From positions 57,505,156 through 57,569,155 of the forward strand of contig OZ038517.1 in NCBI GenBank assembly GCA_964036315.1: DNA of 64,000 bases, in the 5' to 3' direction. Position numbers and translations under genes: made by a program. The stretch's first letter is position 1. Every line of letters starts with the position of its first letter. The DNA comes from Acanthosepion esculentum (lineage: Eukaryota > Mollusca > Cephalopoda > Sepiida > Sepiidae). Under the pieces are notes generated by a model, which was given only the letters and a program-made list of their open reading frames with translations, did no database searches and was not told where the DNA came from. This document shows positions 33,685-45,949 of the stretch, one piece after another.

Positions 33685-34140
33685 TTATCTTATCAGATTC
33701 TGATTCCCAAAGTTCATTTGTTGTGCCACAGTTTTGACATTCTTGGTTGGTGGATTTTTTGGGAAGCTTTTTTCTGTAATTTTGGCATATGAAGCTGTAG
33801 AGAAGGTACTTATTGTTTTCTCACTTGCTTCTGAAATGTATTGTGTTCTTATTTCTTTTTCTCTTTTCCACATTTCACACTCATTTAAATCAGCAATATG
33901 TTCTTGCTTGCAATTTGGAAACAGATATTTTTGGCATGTTAATCCGGAATGGCCCGTTCCATTCTCTCCACATCTTACACACACATGGAACATCTCTTTT
34001 TGTCGTGGTCAATCTTTGGCAGTAGAACCGAGTGGTGCAGGGATGCATGTTTCTATCTTAATAGATTATCCAATTTTTTATTTATTTCAAATGGAGGTTT
34101 AAGGGTATTAAATATAAGTATAGATGAATTAGTGTTAATA
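33685..34140 (-). pseudogene. LINE ORF1 fragment with zinc knuckles
   Basis: The clear part is 33993-33685, reading FHVCVRCGENGTGHSGLTCQ then LFPNCKQEHIADLNECEMWK, matching the paired knuckles and the (F)CPNCxGEHxAxxxxCPxWKxEKEI motif of gag-like ORF1 proteins. Upstream, INTNSSILIFNTLKPPFEI at about 34140-34080 in a shifted frame resembles the end of the preceding RNA-binding domain. Only the C-terminal part of ORF1 remains. Confidence 0.7.
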
Positions 34141-34150
34141 TTTTGTTCAT

Positions 34151-34874
34151 AAAACAAAACAGTTGTTATTCTTTTGACGTTTATAATTTTCCGTATTCTC
34201 AGGTTTCTTTTACGTTTATCTCGGGAGCAATGAGCGAGGTCGGGGCTTCTGGTTACTCATTTGGATTAATTTAAAGATTGGCGTGGATATGCATTTATTT
34301 TTATTTATCAAAAGTTGTCCTTTTTAACAATTTTTCGGCATTATATTGTATAATTTATTACTTTTTTTAACAGATGTAGGAGTTATATTTGAAGGTTATC
34401 ATTTTCCCACTAGAAATGGTGTTCTATTGATGAATTAAAATAAATTCTTCTATCAATAAAGTACAATAAATTCATAAAAAGTTTCATTACACCGTTTCAA
34501 TGTCTATAGATGAGATCTAATTTTTGATGCCATGGAAGTTTGATTTAAAGTTTCATGATTTCTGCTTCCCAGACACGCAGGAGTCCTTTGAAGGGAAATG
34601 CTTTGGGGTGGAGCATTCGCCCAAGCATCACAAGTATATGGTATACTCATATTAATGAGTTATTGCAAACATGTCTTAGGTCCTCGTTTCTCTATACTAA
34701 TTAGATGAAAATAGCGATGTTGAAATATTGACTCACTACCTGATTGACCCTTGCTATCGCCTTTAATCTTGTGCTTTTTATTTATATTTGAATATATGTT
34801 TATTTGCTAGGTTATGCAATGGAGCGTATGACTGGATTGGAAGTGTGATTGAGTGTTTTGGTACATATAAGTAT
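34151..34874. other. no recognisable feature
   Basis: AT-rich flank; no coding or repeat signal that I can name. Confidence 0.4.
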
Positions 34875-35125
34875 TAGGTCTTGACGTGACTAACCGATTG
34901 ATCGATCAGATCGAGCCTCTCTAACCACCCGTCTAGCCCAAGTAAGGGTCAAAGTAGTGTTTTGCAAACCTCAATACCCAGGATCATCAACTGTCAGTCA
35001 CCAGGATCCCATCCTCAGGCGTCACGATTCGCCACTCACAGCAAACGAGTGGCCCCATTTGGTGTGAGGGGGGTTCACCCTCTGCAGAGGTGCAACCAGT
35101 GTAGGCTACTGTCCCAACCAGTTGA
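34875..35125 (+). repeat. unnamed interspersed repeat, family C, copy 2
   Basis: It contains CCGATTGATCGATCAGATCG, CGTCTAGCCCAAGTAAGGG, CACCAGGATCCCATCC, TCACAGCAAACGAGTGGCCC and GAGGTGCAACCAGTGTA, collinear with 15470-15716. It has the same orientation and no coding capacity. Confidence 0.7.
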
Positions 35126-36983
35126 GCTGGTTAAGGGAGGAATGTAACAAAGTTACAGGAGTGTATTTTATAAATGAGTGAATCTACATCTGATGACTGG
35201 CTGGAATGTAAATTTACTTGAGAAGTTGATTGTGAAAATCCTATGAAGTTTGGTAATCGGAGTATCGTTAGTATACCAGACGCAGAAGTATCGTGGTGTC
35301 TAGTTTTTCTAATTGTTTTTTCATGTGACAGTAAATTGTAAATTTCTAATTGTTTTTTTCAGTTACAGTAAAATTGTCTGGGTTTGAACTTGCAAATTAA
35401 CAAAATTTTAACTAGTAGGATCAAGGAAAACAGAGAGTAACGGCTACTCACGCGCACTCGACACTGGACAGATGCGAACTGAACTAGGATCTGACCAAAA
35501 TTTAACATTGTGTTTTTGTTATTTTTTTAAATTTTAATCCGATTCACCCTTTTTGCCTTGATTGTATCTTAACTGAAGAATTTAGTCGAATAAAAAAGCA
35601 CGCGTTTCTTTAAAAATCCATACAGAAATACTGATTATGCGCCCAGGAAAATGCTTCTGATAATATTAAGGACATTTGAACTTTCATGCATTTTAAATAT
35701 TTTATACGTAACGGACAAATATGCAAATTTTATTTACGTGTTTTCTGATGACAATCGATTATTTATTTTAGTTTATTCAGATTTTACACGTTGTTGATTA
35801 GATTTTGACTGTTACCATTTTAACATCAGATAACATGATTCCCTGTTGAATGTCGAATGATTGTCTCAGAGCAGCAGTGGGATGTTTTGTTGTTAATTTA
35901 ATTGAGGATCTCTTGATAATCCTGCTACTCTTAATATTACTTGCGTTTTGAAAAACAAATATGGTGCCAATGGAAGTTGTGAAATGGATTTAAGTTAAGA
36001 TTTGATCAGCGATCCATCAGACACTCACTCGGTTAGAGTAGATGATGAGTTCAACTAAGTGACCTTAGATCAAATCTTACCAAGAACTTTCCTTTATTTT
36101 CTGATCTGCGCGGTCGACTCACTGCCATGGACCGACAGGCCAAGTAAAGGTGATATAAAAAATTAAGATGAAAGTAAAAGTTAAAACGAATTTTCAAATC
36201 TGTTCTAGTTTACAATTTTCTTTAGACAATTTTTTTAAAACGAAACAAAAGCAACACAGATTTGCCAATTTTCTGCTACGAGAAAGAAGTTTTGTCACCA
36301 TTATTCGAAGCCCCTTCATCCACTCCGTGTGTATTCTTTGGTTGTCCGTTCGTGAGGCATAATATTTTATTATCGAACCTATAGAAAGAGTTAAAGAACT
36401 AAAACATTTGAAAAGCAACAAGTTTTGCTCAAATATTTTCAATATTAAAAGCTGTCAGTTGTAGTAGAGACTTGTGAGAGTTCAGTGATATTTTCTTTAC
36501 TGTCAATAAACAGCAGTAAAAAGACGTTACTGCCAATTCACCTGTAAAATAACTTGTCACAAAATATCATAAAAGACAATGCATTAGAGTTTTTATGTTG
36601 TTAATGAGCGTCAAAATTTTAAAATGTTGCATGAAATATGGAGTTTTCGAATTAGGTAAATACGATTCTGAAGTTGAAAAACGAGTTTTCTGTCAAGAAG
36701 TTCAAAATAAGTTTTTCCTTCTTTTGATGAGGGTCACCAAATTGATGAATCCTTTAACTGTAGTAGATAGAAGTAAATTTGTATATTCTACCATATATCA
36801 GAGACTATATAATTCGGAAATTAACTTTCCATCAGATTAATAGGATTATTTGACTGGTTCTTATTGGATCAAGGGCGTGACTATAAACAACTGCGCAGAT
36901 ACCATCGGCATTCTGGAGCTTTGATTTCGAGAACCACCTCATTCACCTATTTGGTGAGCATTCTCGTGCAGCGAGTGGGAAGC

Positions 36984-36986
<3 letters not shown>

Positions 36987-37026
<40 letters not shown>
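36987..37026. repeat. (TA)n microsatellite
   Basis: About 20 TA units. Confidence 0.95.
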
Positions 37027-37029
<3 letters not shown>

Positions 37030-38356
37030 ATAAATGCTAACAACAGAAAAAGATAACATTTCTTTATTTTCATTCAGCTTAAGAGTTTGGCCAGTAGAGT
37101 AGTGTATATAATATTATATATGTATTAAAAATGTATGTAGTAGAATATATATGTAGAATATATGTAGTCATTTCATAATAAAAGAAATCATGTTGTTGTT
37201 GAATGATTCGAAATAGAGAAAGACAATGTCCTGAAGTGAAATGCAATCTATCAACCATTCTCAATTTTCCCAATTTTCTTTGCATTTGCGATATGGGAAA
37301 AGAAATCTCTCTGCAGAGAATTTTTGTGGAGATCAAAAACTAACCACATCATGAGTGAATAGAGTAAGATGGCTGAAAACGATTAGAAGAAAAAAAGAAG
37401 AGGCTCAACAGAGCAGGGATAATGATGGATTAGGACAATGTGAATATTATTTGTTATGAGTGAGAATTAAACACTATCATAAAAATGCAAGAGAATTTGA
37501 AATCCAGATAGAATTCGTTCGACTTGATTCTGATTGCCGGGGAGAAGTAAAAGACGATCTGTCAATTGTCAATAGATGAAAGAAAATGAAATATTATGAA
37601 AATACCAGTACCTTGCCCAAGAGCTTCGAAACTGCTGAATATGGTAGTTATTGTCGTGTCTAACTATTAGTTAGCGCACTTGGAGCATAAACGCTATAGC
37701 GTGTCTATAATAGCTGACGCATTTGGAACGTTAGAAATAAGATGAAGTGAATTAGCAATTCGAGATAGAGTCGAAAGTCCAAACCATGCAGATACTTACT
37801 GGCTTGCAAGATTTGAGGAAACTTGCTGTCACTTTGCAGCGATGACCAAACATTTTTCGTGAACAGGCTAATGCATGATACAACAACACGGCAACAACCA
37901 CAATAATGTGTGAAAATGTCATGATAATCAAAGTAGGTAAATATAAATTAATGCAAGGCTTAAAAAAAAAACTGAAATGTCGAGAAACTTGCTTGTTGAT
38001 AATCAATATTTGATTAGCTAATTTATTTTATACATCTTTTTTTATTTGTTAATCAAATATCGATTACGAACAAATGTGTTTTTCAAGATTATTTCAATTG
38101 TTGAGCTTACATATGAATAGAAAAAACTCGAACATTGCATAGGTGAATATTTATGCAATGATTTACATAATTTTAAAACTGACATTTCTTTTAATATATA
38201 TTTCTTATAACATTTATACTAACAATAAATTGTTTAATTTATTAACTTAATTAAACAAATATAATTATATACGGAGACGGTGTTGAAAAAAATGTATTCC
38301 TCATCGAATGTTTGGCAGATTTGTAGAAGTAGATCGGTTGAGGATTTTTCAGTGTC

Positions 38357-38359
<3 letters not shown>

Positions 38360-38402
<43 letters not shown>
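38360..38402. repeat. (TA)n microsatellite
   Basis: About 21 TA units. Confidence 0.95.
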
Positions 38403-38405
<3 letters not shown>

Positions 38406-38740
38406 CACATGCATGCTACTAATTAGACACGAATGCAAGAAACTAAGCCGACATACCTGACTGCTATTTACTTATCTACAAGCAGATCCAGGCAAATACG
38501 GTCTTTTACCATCTGCCGTTTTACTTATGATCGTATGTGTTGCCAAGCAACGCGGATTCCCTCCCTCACTATTTGGCCATATATGATAGAGGAACGTTGC
38601 AGTTAAGTGATGCAAAGACCTACCATCTTCCTCTTCACTAGGGAAGTCGATTATAGCCGGCATACATTAGAGAGTGAGAGAAAGGAAATTATGAAGACCA
38701 CGCGCGTGCGGTTGTGTGTCCGTGTGTATGTGTGTGTGTG

Positions 38741-38741
<1 letters not shown>

Positions 38742-38788
<47 letters not shown>
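38742..38788. repeat. (GATA)n then (GA)n microsatellite
   Basis: About seven GATA units pass into nine or ten GA units, preceded by a GT-rich stretch at 38712-38740. Confidence 0.95.
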
Positions 38789-39339
38789 CAAAGGAGCTAA
38801 AAAGAAATAACTATACAGGTGATCAAAGCGAGGAAGGCACGACATGTATATAATTGTTAATCTTTTACAGACGACATTTATTTCTGTTATTGATTTTGAA
38901 GGTTAATGAACATATTGAAAGGAAGCGAAATGGATTTGACGAAAATTGCCTGTTAAGACAACTGCATTAAAATCAGTGCATGACTGTACAGGTATGCAAA
39001 TAAAGCCCACCCTATGGTTCCTACAGATAAGATTCGCCGGTAATTTCTGGATAATTAATTCCTCACTGGGTATTCTACCATTGTGGCCAAGATAAGCTAA
39101 GTAGTATCTCCATATATACAGGCGTATATATGTGATACAGGTAGGACAAAGAAGTGTTTGGAAACTTGCAAAATATTTAACACACTTCCAATGCGTACAT
39201 TTACCTGACAAATTCCTTCGTGATGTATTTTGACATAAAATTAGCAATTACTAAGAAAAAATATTTACAAAACTCATGTAGAATAAAATATAAAGAAAAT
39301 TAATGGCAGAAGAAAAAATATTCGTACAAATTGGTTTCC

Positions 39340-40335
39340 TATTTTAGTATTTATTTGCATCTGCTTGGTTTGTAATTACCGGTCGGAGATGTTATTTTTG
39401 TAATCTTCCACGAGTTCTTCAGAGCATTGTTTTGAAATCCTGACCTTTTCTTCCTTGACAAATGGATTTCAAATCATTACTCAGTTCCCCTGATGAATTC
39501 GAACTTCCAAGTTTCGTTATAAATTTTAAATTCGATTCACTCATTAAACTGACTAAGCATCTGAAACACCTTTACATTGTTCTGAACAAACCATTTGCCT
39601 GTTAGTTTAACTGTACGCTTCAAACGGTTTTCTTGTAGAAAGAAGTTGAAACCTTCTTCACAATCCAGATGTTTCACTGAAGATAACAAGTTAGCTTCCA
39701 AAATATTTGATACTTTGATCCATTTATAATTTCTTCAATCATGCAAAGTTCTTCCATACTATTAAAATAGACCCCCCCCACAGTATCAAACTATGAAACT
39801 TCCAACTTTGTGCATTACTGATGGAATTTTTTGATCTTAGCTGAACTCATATTCTCTCCAAATATAAGAAGCTGGGTTGTAGTCCAAAAGTTCAATTTTT
39901 GTTTTGTTCAATCAAAACACGTTCTTTCAAAAATATTACACTTCACAAGCGAACTTCATATCAGAATCTCGGTTTTCTGCAGTTTCATGCAGTTTATTAC
40001 TAATAGTTCTCTTAGTAACTGAGATTTCAGCTGATTTTTAATCATCATTAATCTTTCGATTTACTCCTAGATTAGCTTCAATTTTCTTTTTTTTCGAGCT
40101 GCCGTAAAGAAAATTTCCATGAAGCTCCAAGGGAGATTTTTCATGGTGCCAAATTTAATTCACTTTAGAATAATACATACAATGGTACTGCCAAGAATAT
40201 TTAACATTTTGGCAATGACACAGTCGCCCAAAAGTTCATCATTATTTCTTCAGTTCGCGTTTTTGCGCCGCTATTGTCACCACTCCCTCCCATAATTTTG
40301 CTTCATGATGACATTTGCACTCTTTTGCATCGAAG
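39340..40335 (-). pseudogene. Tc1-like transposase relic
   Basis: Across several frames the minus strand reads MLNILGSTIVCIILK and FGTMKNLP (HTH and linker, compare KFGTTRNLPRAGRP). It continues with LLVINCMKLQKTEI, TKQKLNFWT and a GGGS-like block near 39775. Then come SVKHLDCEEGF, KLTGKWFVQNNVKVFQMLSQ and ISKQCSEELVEDYKNNI. This is the order of a Tc1 transposase: N-terminal HTH, SDETKIELFG, VKHGGGS, QQDNDPKHTA, VLEWPSQSPDLNPIE, C-terminal IPxxxCxxLVxxYxxR. The second-Asp box and the third catalytic region are not preserved. Terminal repeats were not identified. It is an old, dead copy. Confidence 0.65.
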
Positions 40336-40374
40336 ATAATAGGTTACCCCGTCACTCCTTTCAGAAGTTAAAGC

Positions 40375-40680
40375 CATTGACCTCTGAGGTGCAGTTTCTA
40401 CGCCCAGGCTGGTGACTGACCGGCGGTCTCTTGACACAGCTTAGTTGAGGAAAGGCTTTTACCTGGCCTATCGGGTTCGGAAACCCTTTCGACTACCCTC
40501 ACACAGTTTATCCGGCTGGTTGATGCAGTTGATCGTGGTGTGATCGTCGCAACTTCTTGGTGCCATGTGTAAGGGTTAGATGTAGGCTGTGGTCCATTTT
40601 CCCATCCGCATTCACCTGAAGTTGACCGCTTCGCTGCAAAGGTACTACCACTGACGTTACACCCTACAAAAGTTCATTAC
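40375..40680. repeat. G+C-richer island, probable interspersed repeat of unknown type
   Basis: About 300 bp clearly richer in G+C than the flanks, starting near CATTGACCTCTGAGGTGCAG and ending near ACCACTGACGTTACACCC. No open frame and no second copy was found in this window. The composition suggests an inserted SINE or MITE, but I could not define boundaries or promoter boxes. Confidence 0.4.
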
Positions 40681-41073
40681 GTCACCTAATTACGCTATTT
40701 TCTTTATTTGGTTGAGGTCTGCTTTACTTTAAACATGACAGTCTCGTTGCAAGAAAGTGGAATAGGGAATAATGATTGCAATGACGACATACTCTCGTGA
40801 AACATTGCTGGAAAATTCCAAAATGTTCTCCGCAGACGCGGATGATTAATAAACGCATTCCTTTTAAAATGACATTTTTATAATAAATTTTAAAAAGGGT
40901 TCGAATATTTTTCTCTGGTAGGTTTTCCTATATTGTATTCTGCATTGTATATTCGAAAATATATATTTTTGTCATTAACAATTGTTAATTTTATAACAAT
41001 AAATTACCCCTGCTAATTTAAAGTAAATGAAAACATTAAATATTAAATATTTTACAATTTTCTTCAAGTATCC

Positions 41074-41111
<38 letters not shown>

Positions 41112-44100
41112 CCGTGGTCGGCGGCTGATGAAGACAGGGTATCGCACGTGCTAACACACGTTGTATGGTAAATAAATAAATAAATAAATATATATATATT
41201 AGTTTGGCGAAAATGTTCGTTCTATTTTTGCCGTTAGAAAGCATAAGGAGAGTTTAATTTCTTTCAAAAAGATCGCTTTAGATTGCATTATAACAGCGTA
41301 CATTTTAAAATTGTCGGAATTAGCACATTATTTATTTCAACATATTTACGATAGGAAGCACTTAGAAAAATAAAATCTTTTGAGAGCATGGAATTATAAA
41401 ATTTGTTGAAAATTAAAAGAAGAAAACGGTAAATATGTTGTCCATTAAAATTGATGCCAGAAATAAAATGTTTTATTTTTTCTTAATGAACTGAATGACA
41501 CTCAATACATGTATACATTGACTCATACATATATGCATACAAATAAACATAGATGTACACAGTTATACATAGAAAAATCAATTCATGCATATATACACGC
41601 ACACAACTATACGCACATATAGAAATACATATGCACACACCCATTTGAGTAAAATTTCAAAGTGAAAACGAATAGAGTGATTTTCAAAGTAACTTCTCTG
41701 AGATACTTTTGCACTCAGCAAAATTTACAATGGCAATATGCCGTGATCTCTATTATTTGGAGAGTGCTTTACTCAATCATTTTACTCATTTACTCCCTCC
41801 CTCTCTCTCTCTCTTTGAAACCTCTTTTATACTGCAGTTGTTAATTGGTCGCAAGGAAGGGAAAGAAGTCTTACACGGGCCATTATTGACAGCACGTTTT
41901 TAGAATTGCCGAAGGTGACAATTTTAATTGTGCAACGAAAGATTTTGCTATCTAAGTGTTGTGCTGGAGACTTAATCTCTTTTTAGTAGTTCATTATAAA
42001 AGAAAAATTGCATTTTATTCCACAAATATACAATATATTTACATGAATAATTAAGTTGAAAAGATATGAATTTTTTTTTTTACAGGTGAATTCTTTCGCG
42101 TCCCATGAAGTTCGCTAAAAGTATGTTGTCTACGGATGGAGACCAGTTTAGGAGGTTTAGCCTGAAGTTTGGAAACTAGAAATAATAATAATTCTGACAG
42201 TACTGAGAATCAATCTATCCGCAAGTAAACCAAGATTTATCTGATTGGATTGATTTGGATGTCTCGATTTTATTGAGAATGATTAAAATTATTCACTGCG
42301 CACTGAAGCATTGTGATATTACATGATCTCTGCTTTTCGAGTACGTACATTCACTCACTACACATGCTTTGCACCCAAAATTCCTTTGGCACATACATCT
42401 TTGTCTTTGTAACCTTTTATTGTTAATACATTATCATTCGTTTGTAGATATATATTGGTTCTTGTCGTTTCTTTTCATTTCTTTATGTGGACTCACATCC
42501 CGAGTCCACCATGTTTGTTGTGGGCATTTCAGAAGACACGCGTGTTTATCTCTCAACACATATAGCGGCCCGCAACAACATCACTGTTTTAGAGAGATAT
42601 AATGATTTCATTGACTTAATTATCACTCCTTTCTGTTTGGGAAATATTTTGATTTTCAATCAAATCGAAATAATATTCTTTTTTATCTATGCTTCCAGGC
42701 TATTGCTTAACAATTTTTCAAAGAATTGATTTTTTTCAGAATTTAATATTTCGAGTATTTTTTTTATTTTTATTTTTTTAGAGGATTGATTTTTTTCTTT
42801 TGAGAATCTGGCCTTTTCCACTATTCGGAAAAGAATTTCCTACAAAACAAACTTCTTAGGTTTCGACTGATGGCCATCCATCGACTCGACAAAACAATCG
42901 AGAAAGGTCCACCAGGGTTGTAATAATGAATCCTGCCGAATCATAAAGATTAGCTTTGGATTCAATGATTTTAATGATTCGATGATTTTAAAACTGCATT
43001 TTTCATTTTCTGTTGACTGTCGCATTGAACCTATTGCGTGTTATATAGTAAAGCTTACATGATATGTGTATGTGTTCGCGCGTGTGTGTGTGTTTATGCG
43101 GCACATGTAATGCTTTTAGTAAGCGAAAATCATTATGAAATACGCATATCAGCAAGTGGTCATAAATTCTCTTTGGTCACCTTTTTCAATCGACTATTTT
43201 ATTCGGATGCAGAATTTTTCTTATTTTCTTTCTTTGGAAATCAGCGCATCAGCGAAAAGTCAGCTACCTGATATCGCGTCAATTAATGACATTTATTTGC
43301 CTTTGGCATGGTTATTTGTAACTAGAGAAACACCAGAAACTAAGAAAAAAAATTCATTGTTATAAGTCTAGGAGGGATTGAAATAAATCAAATACCGGTC
43401 AGTGTTTATTATTGGTTTGAGAAATTAATCTTATTATTTTATTTTTTATTACAATCCAAATTTTATATCATTCTTGATTTTCCACGACACCAAATCATGC
43501 GACCTTATTTTAATATTTACCGTAGTAATATTAGTTATAATATGAACTTTGAATTTATTCTGAAGTGAAACGCTGGCAATTATTTAGATTTGACTAGTAT
43601 TTTTGCGGCTTAATTCGAATTACCTTTTATTACAATTCAAAGTCCTTTTACAGGGGTTTGTAGCGTTGATCACAAGTGGTGCAAGATCATATAGGAGATG
43701 AAGGTCAGGAATATTCTATAGCATCAATCTTTTAACGAGACAGAACTTGTCTGTATCTCAAAATCAACATTCGAAATCTTAACTACCGAAATGTCTTGGC
43801 AAGCCTTTCATAAAATCAGAGAAATGTCCATACAAGCAAAGAGAAAAGGTCAAAGAAAAGCCAACAAACGAGTGAAAAGGTGAAACCAAAACAAATGAAG
43901 AAAATAAAACAGTTGATAGCTTGTAAGGAGAAGAAAACAACGACAACACTAATACTAATACTAATAGCACTAATAATAATTTGAAACACGAGATAACAAG
44001 TATGTGGGTGCTTAAGAAAGAAGTTGTTCTTGTTTTGAGCACTCTTGGAACAGTGACAGACAAAATAAGTAAAAATGGCTAGGTATGGTAAGGTATTGTT

Positions 44101-44344
44101 TACTGGCACATCAACATTATGGGTCATTTTCCGAATTAGGGCAAAATTTGAACTGATTTGAAATGAGACGCTTCAGAAAAGAACACTTCAGCCAGAATTC
44201 TGATCAAGTTTTTTGCTGTGATAGAGATGTGAAGAAATGACAGAATTATCATTATCGTTAAATTACTGCAAAAGATAATAATCCAATGTTGACACAGAAA
44301 TCATACAAATATCAATATAATATTCATTGAAGATATGTCGGTAT
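40681..44344. other. no gene recognised; TA and TAAA microsatellites
   Basis: AT-rich. The TA run at 41076-41110 is followed by GGCGGCTGATGAAGACAGGG and a (TAAA)n stretch at 41168-41190. A CT run lies near 41800-41815 and a GT run near 43078-43093. Open frames such as 43779-44063 (-) are composition artefacts. Confidence 0.45.
41076..41110. repeat. (TA)n microsatellite
   Basis: About 17 TA units. Confidence 0.95.
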
Positions 44345-44665
44345 TACAGTGCGCCACAGTCGGAAAAATGGCTATAAACATCACCCTCACTCAATTGCTT
44401 ATAGAAAACCATAAGGTCAATATTGTTTGTGACTCTGCCATTCCTACTGACGGACATATAAAAGTAAATAGAACAGATAATGGAATGAAAGACTAGAAAC
44501 AAAAATGCTTTCTCATAGATATGGTGATTTTCTAAGCATAGCTTAGATGTCGCACAAGTCCGAAAGTACGAGGCACCCAATGAGGATCGAACTCACTATT
44601 CAATTATAATTCACGTAGCCAGACAAGTTTGCCAACCATTACATCACGTCGAAGTGCCCACCTTT
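44345..44665 (-). repeat. tRNA-derived SINE, family B, copy 2
   Basis: The minus strand begins CACTTCGACGTGATGTAATG, has a B-box-like GAGTTCGATCCTCATTGGG about 75 bp in, then TGCCTCGTACTTTCGGACTT and CATCTAAGCTATGC. The part 44510-44665 matches 28037-28190. The remainder, down to CAGAGTCACAAACAATATTG and beyond, may be the family's body, which is lost or replaced at 28.2 kb. Confidence 0.75.
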
Positions 44666-45092
44666 TTACAGACATGTCAATGCTATCAGATAAAAACACA
44701 TCTGTTAAAGTATATATCAAAATAAGTAATCATAATGAAATTGAAAAAGTGCGCTACCTTAAAACTACTGTTATGCTTATAACAATTTTAGTCGATGAAA
44801 AATGATACAGCTAAGATAATTAATAAGATCCTTAGCAGCAACTGTTTACAAAAGATTAAAAAACAACAAGCAGAATTGCTCATCTACTCAAGAGAGTATT
44901 ATCAGTGTAAATATAATATAAACACTGTATATGTTAAGTATCAGTTAAAATCAGAATTTGTGCAAACAGAATGCATTAGTTTACCTTACCCCAATATCTA
45001 GTAATGACCCAGATTGTACTAAGCAGACAGTAAAAAAAGATTATCTATACATCGATGAAAGTATTTGGAAATAAGTTAAAACAAAAAATATT
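44666..45092. other. no firm feature
   Basis: AT-rich. A 68-codon open frame at 44795-45001, Lys/Gln/Asn-rich, may be the upstream end of the LINE relic that follows, but I see no motif. Confidence 0.4.
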
Positions 45093-45745
45093 TCGTCGTG
45101 GCATGGATAGCCTACAAAAAAGTTTACATGATGCCCAAACCATAGATAATAGGATAAAGATACCAAAAAACTTTGTGAATTTTCTAACGAAAGTAATGGA
45201 AAATGAAACTAGTCTAAAGATAACATGACTTAGCAGAGGTCAAAATAAAAAAATCTGATATCGTTCAAGGAAACTCACTTTTCCAACTTCTATTCGTCCT
45301 AGCGATTATATCACTGAAAGAGATGTGACTAAGGTATAACACAAAATCACGAGAAAAGAAGAACCACTTATGTAGTTGGACGAACTGGAAAGTTTGAACA
45401 AGAATAAAAAGGAACTGAAAAACGTTATGAATCTTCAATCCGAATATAGGAATGGAATTTAGCAGAAATTTGCAATGTTGCTAAAGAACAAAGGAAAACC
45501 AGAAACAACGGAAGAAACTGAATTATTAAACAAGAAATCATTTGGACGCTCAATAAAAACGATGGATCGAAATACCTCGGCATTCTGGAAGGAGATGAAG
45601 TGAAAAGCAAATATAGATTACGAAGCAGCACAGAAGATAAAAAATACAAGAGATTATGCAGAAGAAACGGACGAATGATAACTCGTCAATAGAATTAAAA
45701 TTATTCTTATACATTAATATCATCTAATGACTTGAAGATACACTC
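45093..45745 (+). pseudogene. non-LTR reverse transcriptase relic
   Basis: The + frame from about 45100 reads AWIAYKKVYMMPKP, then after stops LAEVKIKKSDIVQGNSLFQL and LLFVLAIISLKEM, and at about 45430 IGMEFSRNLQCC. In a known RT group the corresponding run is DYKKAFDxVPHSW..., LGEVxIxRGIFQGDSLSPLLFVLALIPL, then IGMEFGxxKCAxL. The match covers palm motifs with a QG(D/N)S box and the post-YxDD region; the YxDD box itself is not visible. In-frame stops are frequent. It is a dead fragment, and the clade is uncertain. Confidence 0.65.
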
Positions 45746-45774
45746 ACTGTTCACTTAATTCTAGTACCGGGTTG

Positions 45775-45910
45775 AACCCACTGTTGCCTTTAGAACGTAG
45801 TTCTTGGCGTAGATTCGGTTATATTCGACGATTCGGTGGTCAATCACAATACTTAGGTAGGCTGCAGGATGTAAGCGATCTTTTATTAATAGCAAGAGTC
45901 CTCGCTTTTT
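45775..45910 (-). pseudogene. small Tc1-like transposase fragment
   Basis: The minus strand near 45905-45840 gives a DRLHPAAYLSIVIDH-like string, the same transposase segment as found again at 46262-46330 (CCAATATCTACGTAGGCTGC against CAATACTTAGGTAGGCTGC). It looks like a second, shorter copy joined to the next relic, or an internal duplication. Confidence 0.5.
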
Positions 45911-45949
45911 TGAAAGATTTTAAACAGTCTGTATTAGGTCTACCATCTT

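Larger units (their letters stand above)
31455..34150 (-). mobile_element. second member of the RNase-H LINE family, truncated at both ends
   Basis: The order on the minus strand is an ORF1 zinc-knuckle region, an endonuclease and the N-terminal half of the RT. It stops after the PQG-like block, so the YxDD box and RNase H are missing. The blocks KTMERMVNAQLTW and SILSVTL match KTMARMVNNRLTW and SILPVTL of the copy at 11.3-15.1 kb. The inner end lies at a (TTTA)n stretch and the outer end fades near 34150. Confidence 0.8.
35126..39339. other. no gene recognised over about 4.2 kb; several microsatellites
   Basis: Both strands were read for coding patterns and none was convincing. Open frames such as 36595-36840 and 38903-39247 have no recognisable domain. 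TA runs lie at 36987-37026 and 38360-38402, and GATA/GA at 38742-38788. Confidence 0.45.

Noticed and set aside
33734..34102. 122-codon plus-strand open frame
   Set aside because: It is the antisense shadow of LINE ORF1 with zinc knuckles on the minus strand.
42060..42130. Splice acceptor and exon after a T-run ending in ACAG
   Set aside because: The following frames stop quickly and no matching donor or protein pattern is seen.
43779..44127. Hydrophobic minus-strand proteins
   Set aside because: Overlapping frames in purine-rich DNA with (ACTAAT)n-like simple sequence; no domain.
44345..44665. Functional tRNA gene
   Set aside because: The B box is good, but no complete cloverleaf or acceptor stem can be drawn and the sequence continues into a SINE body.
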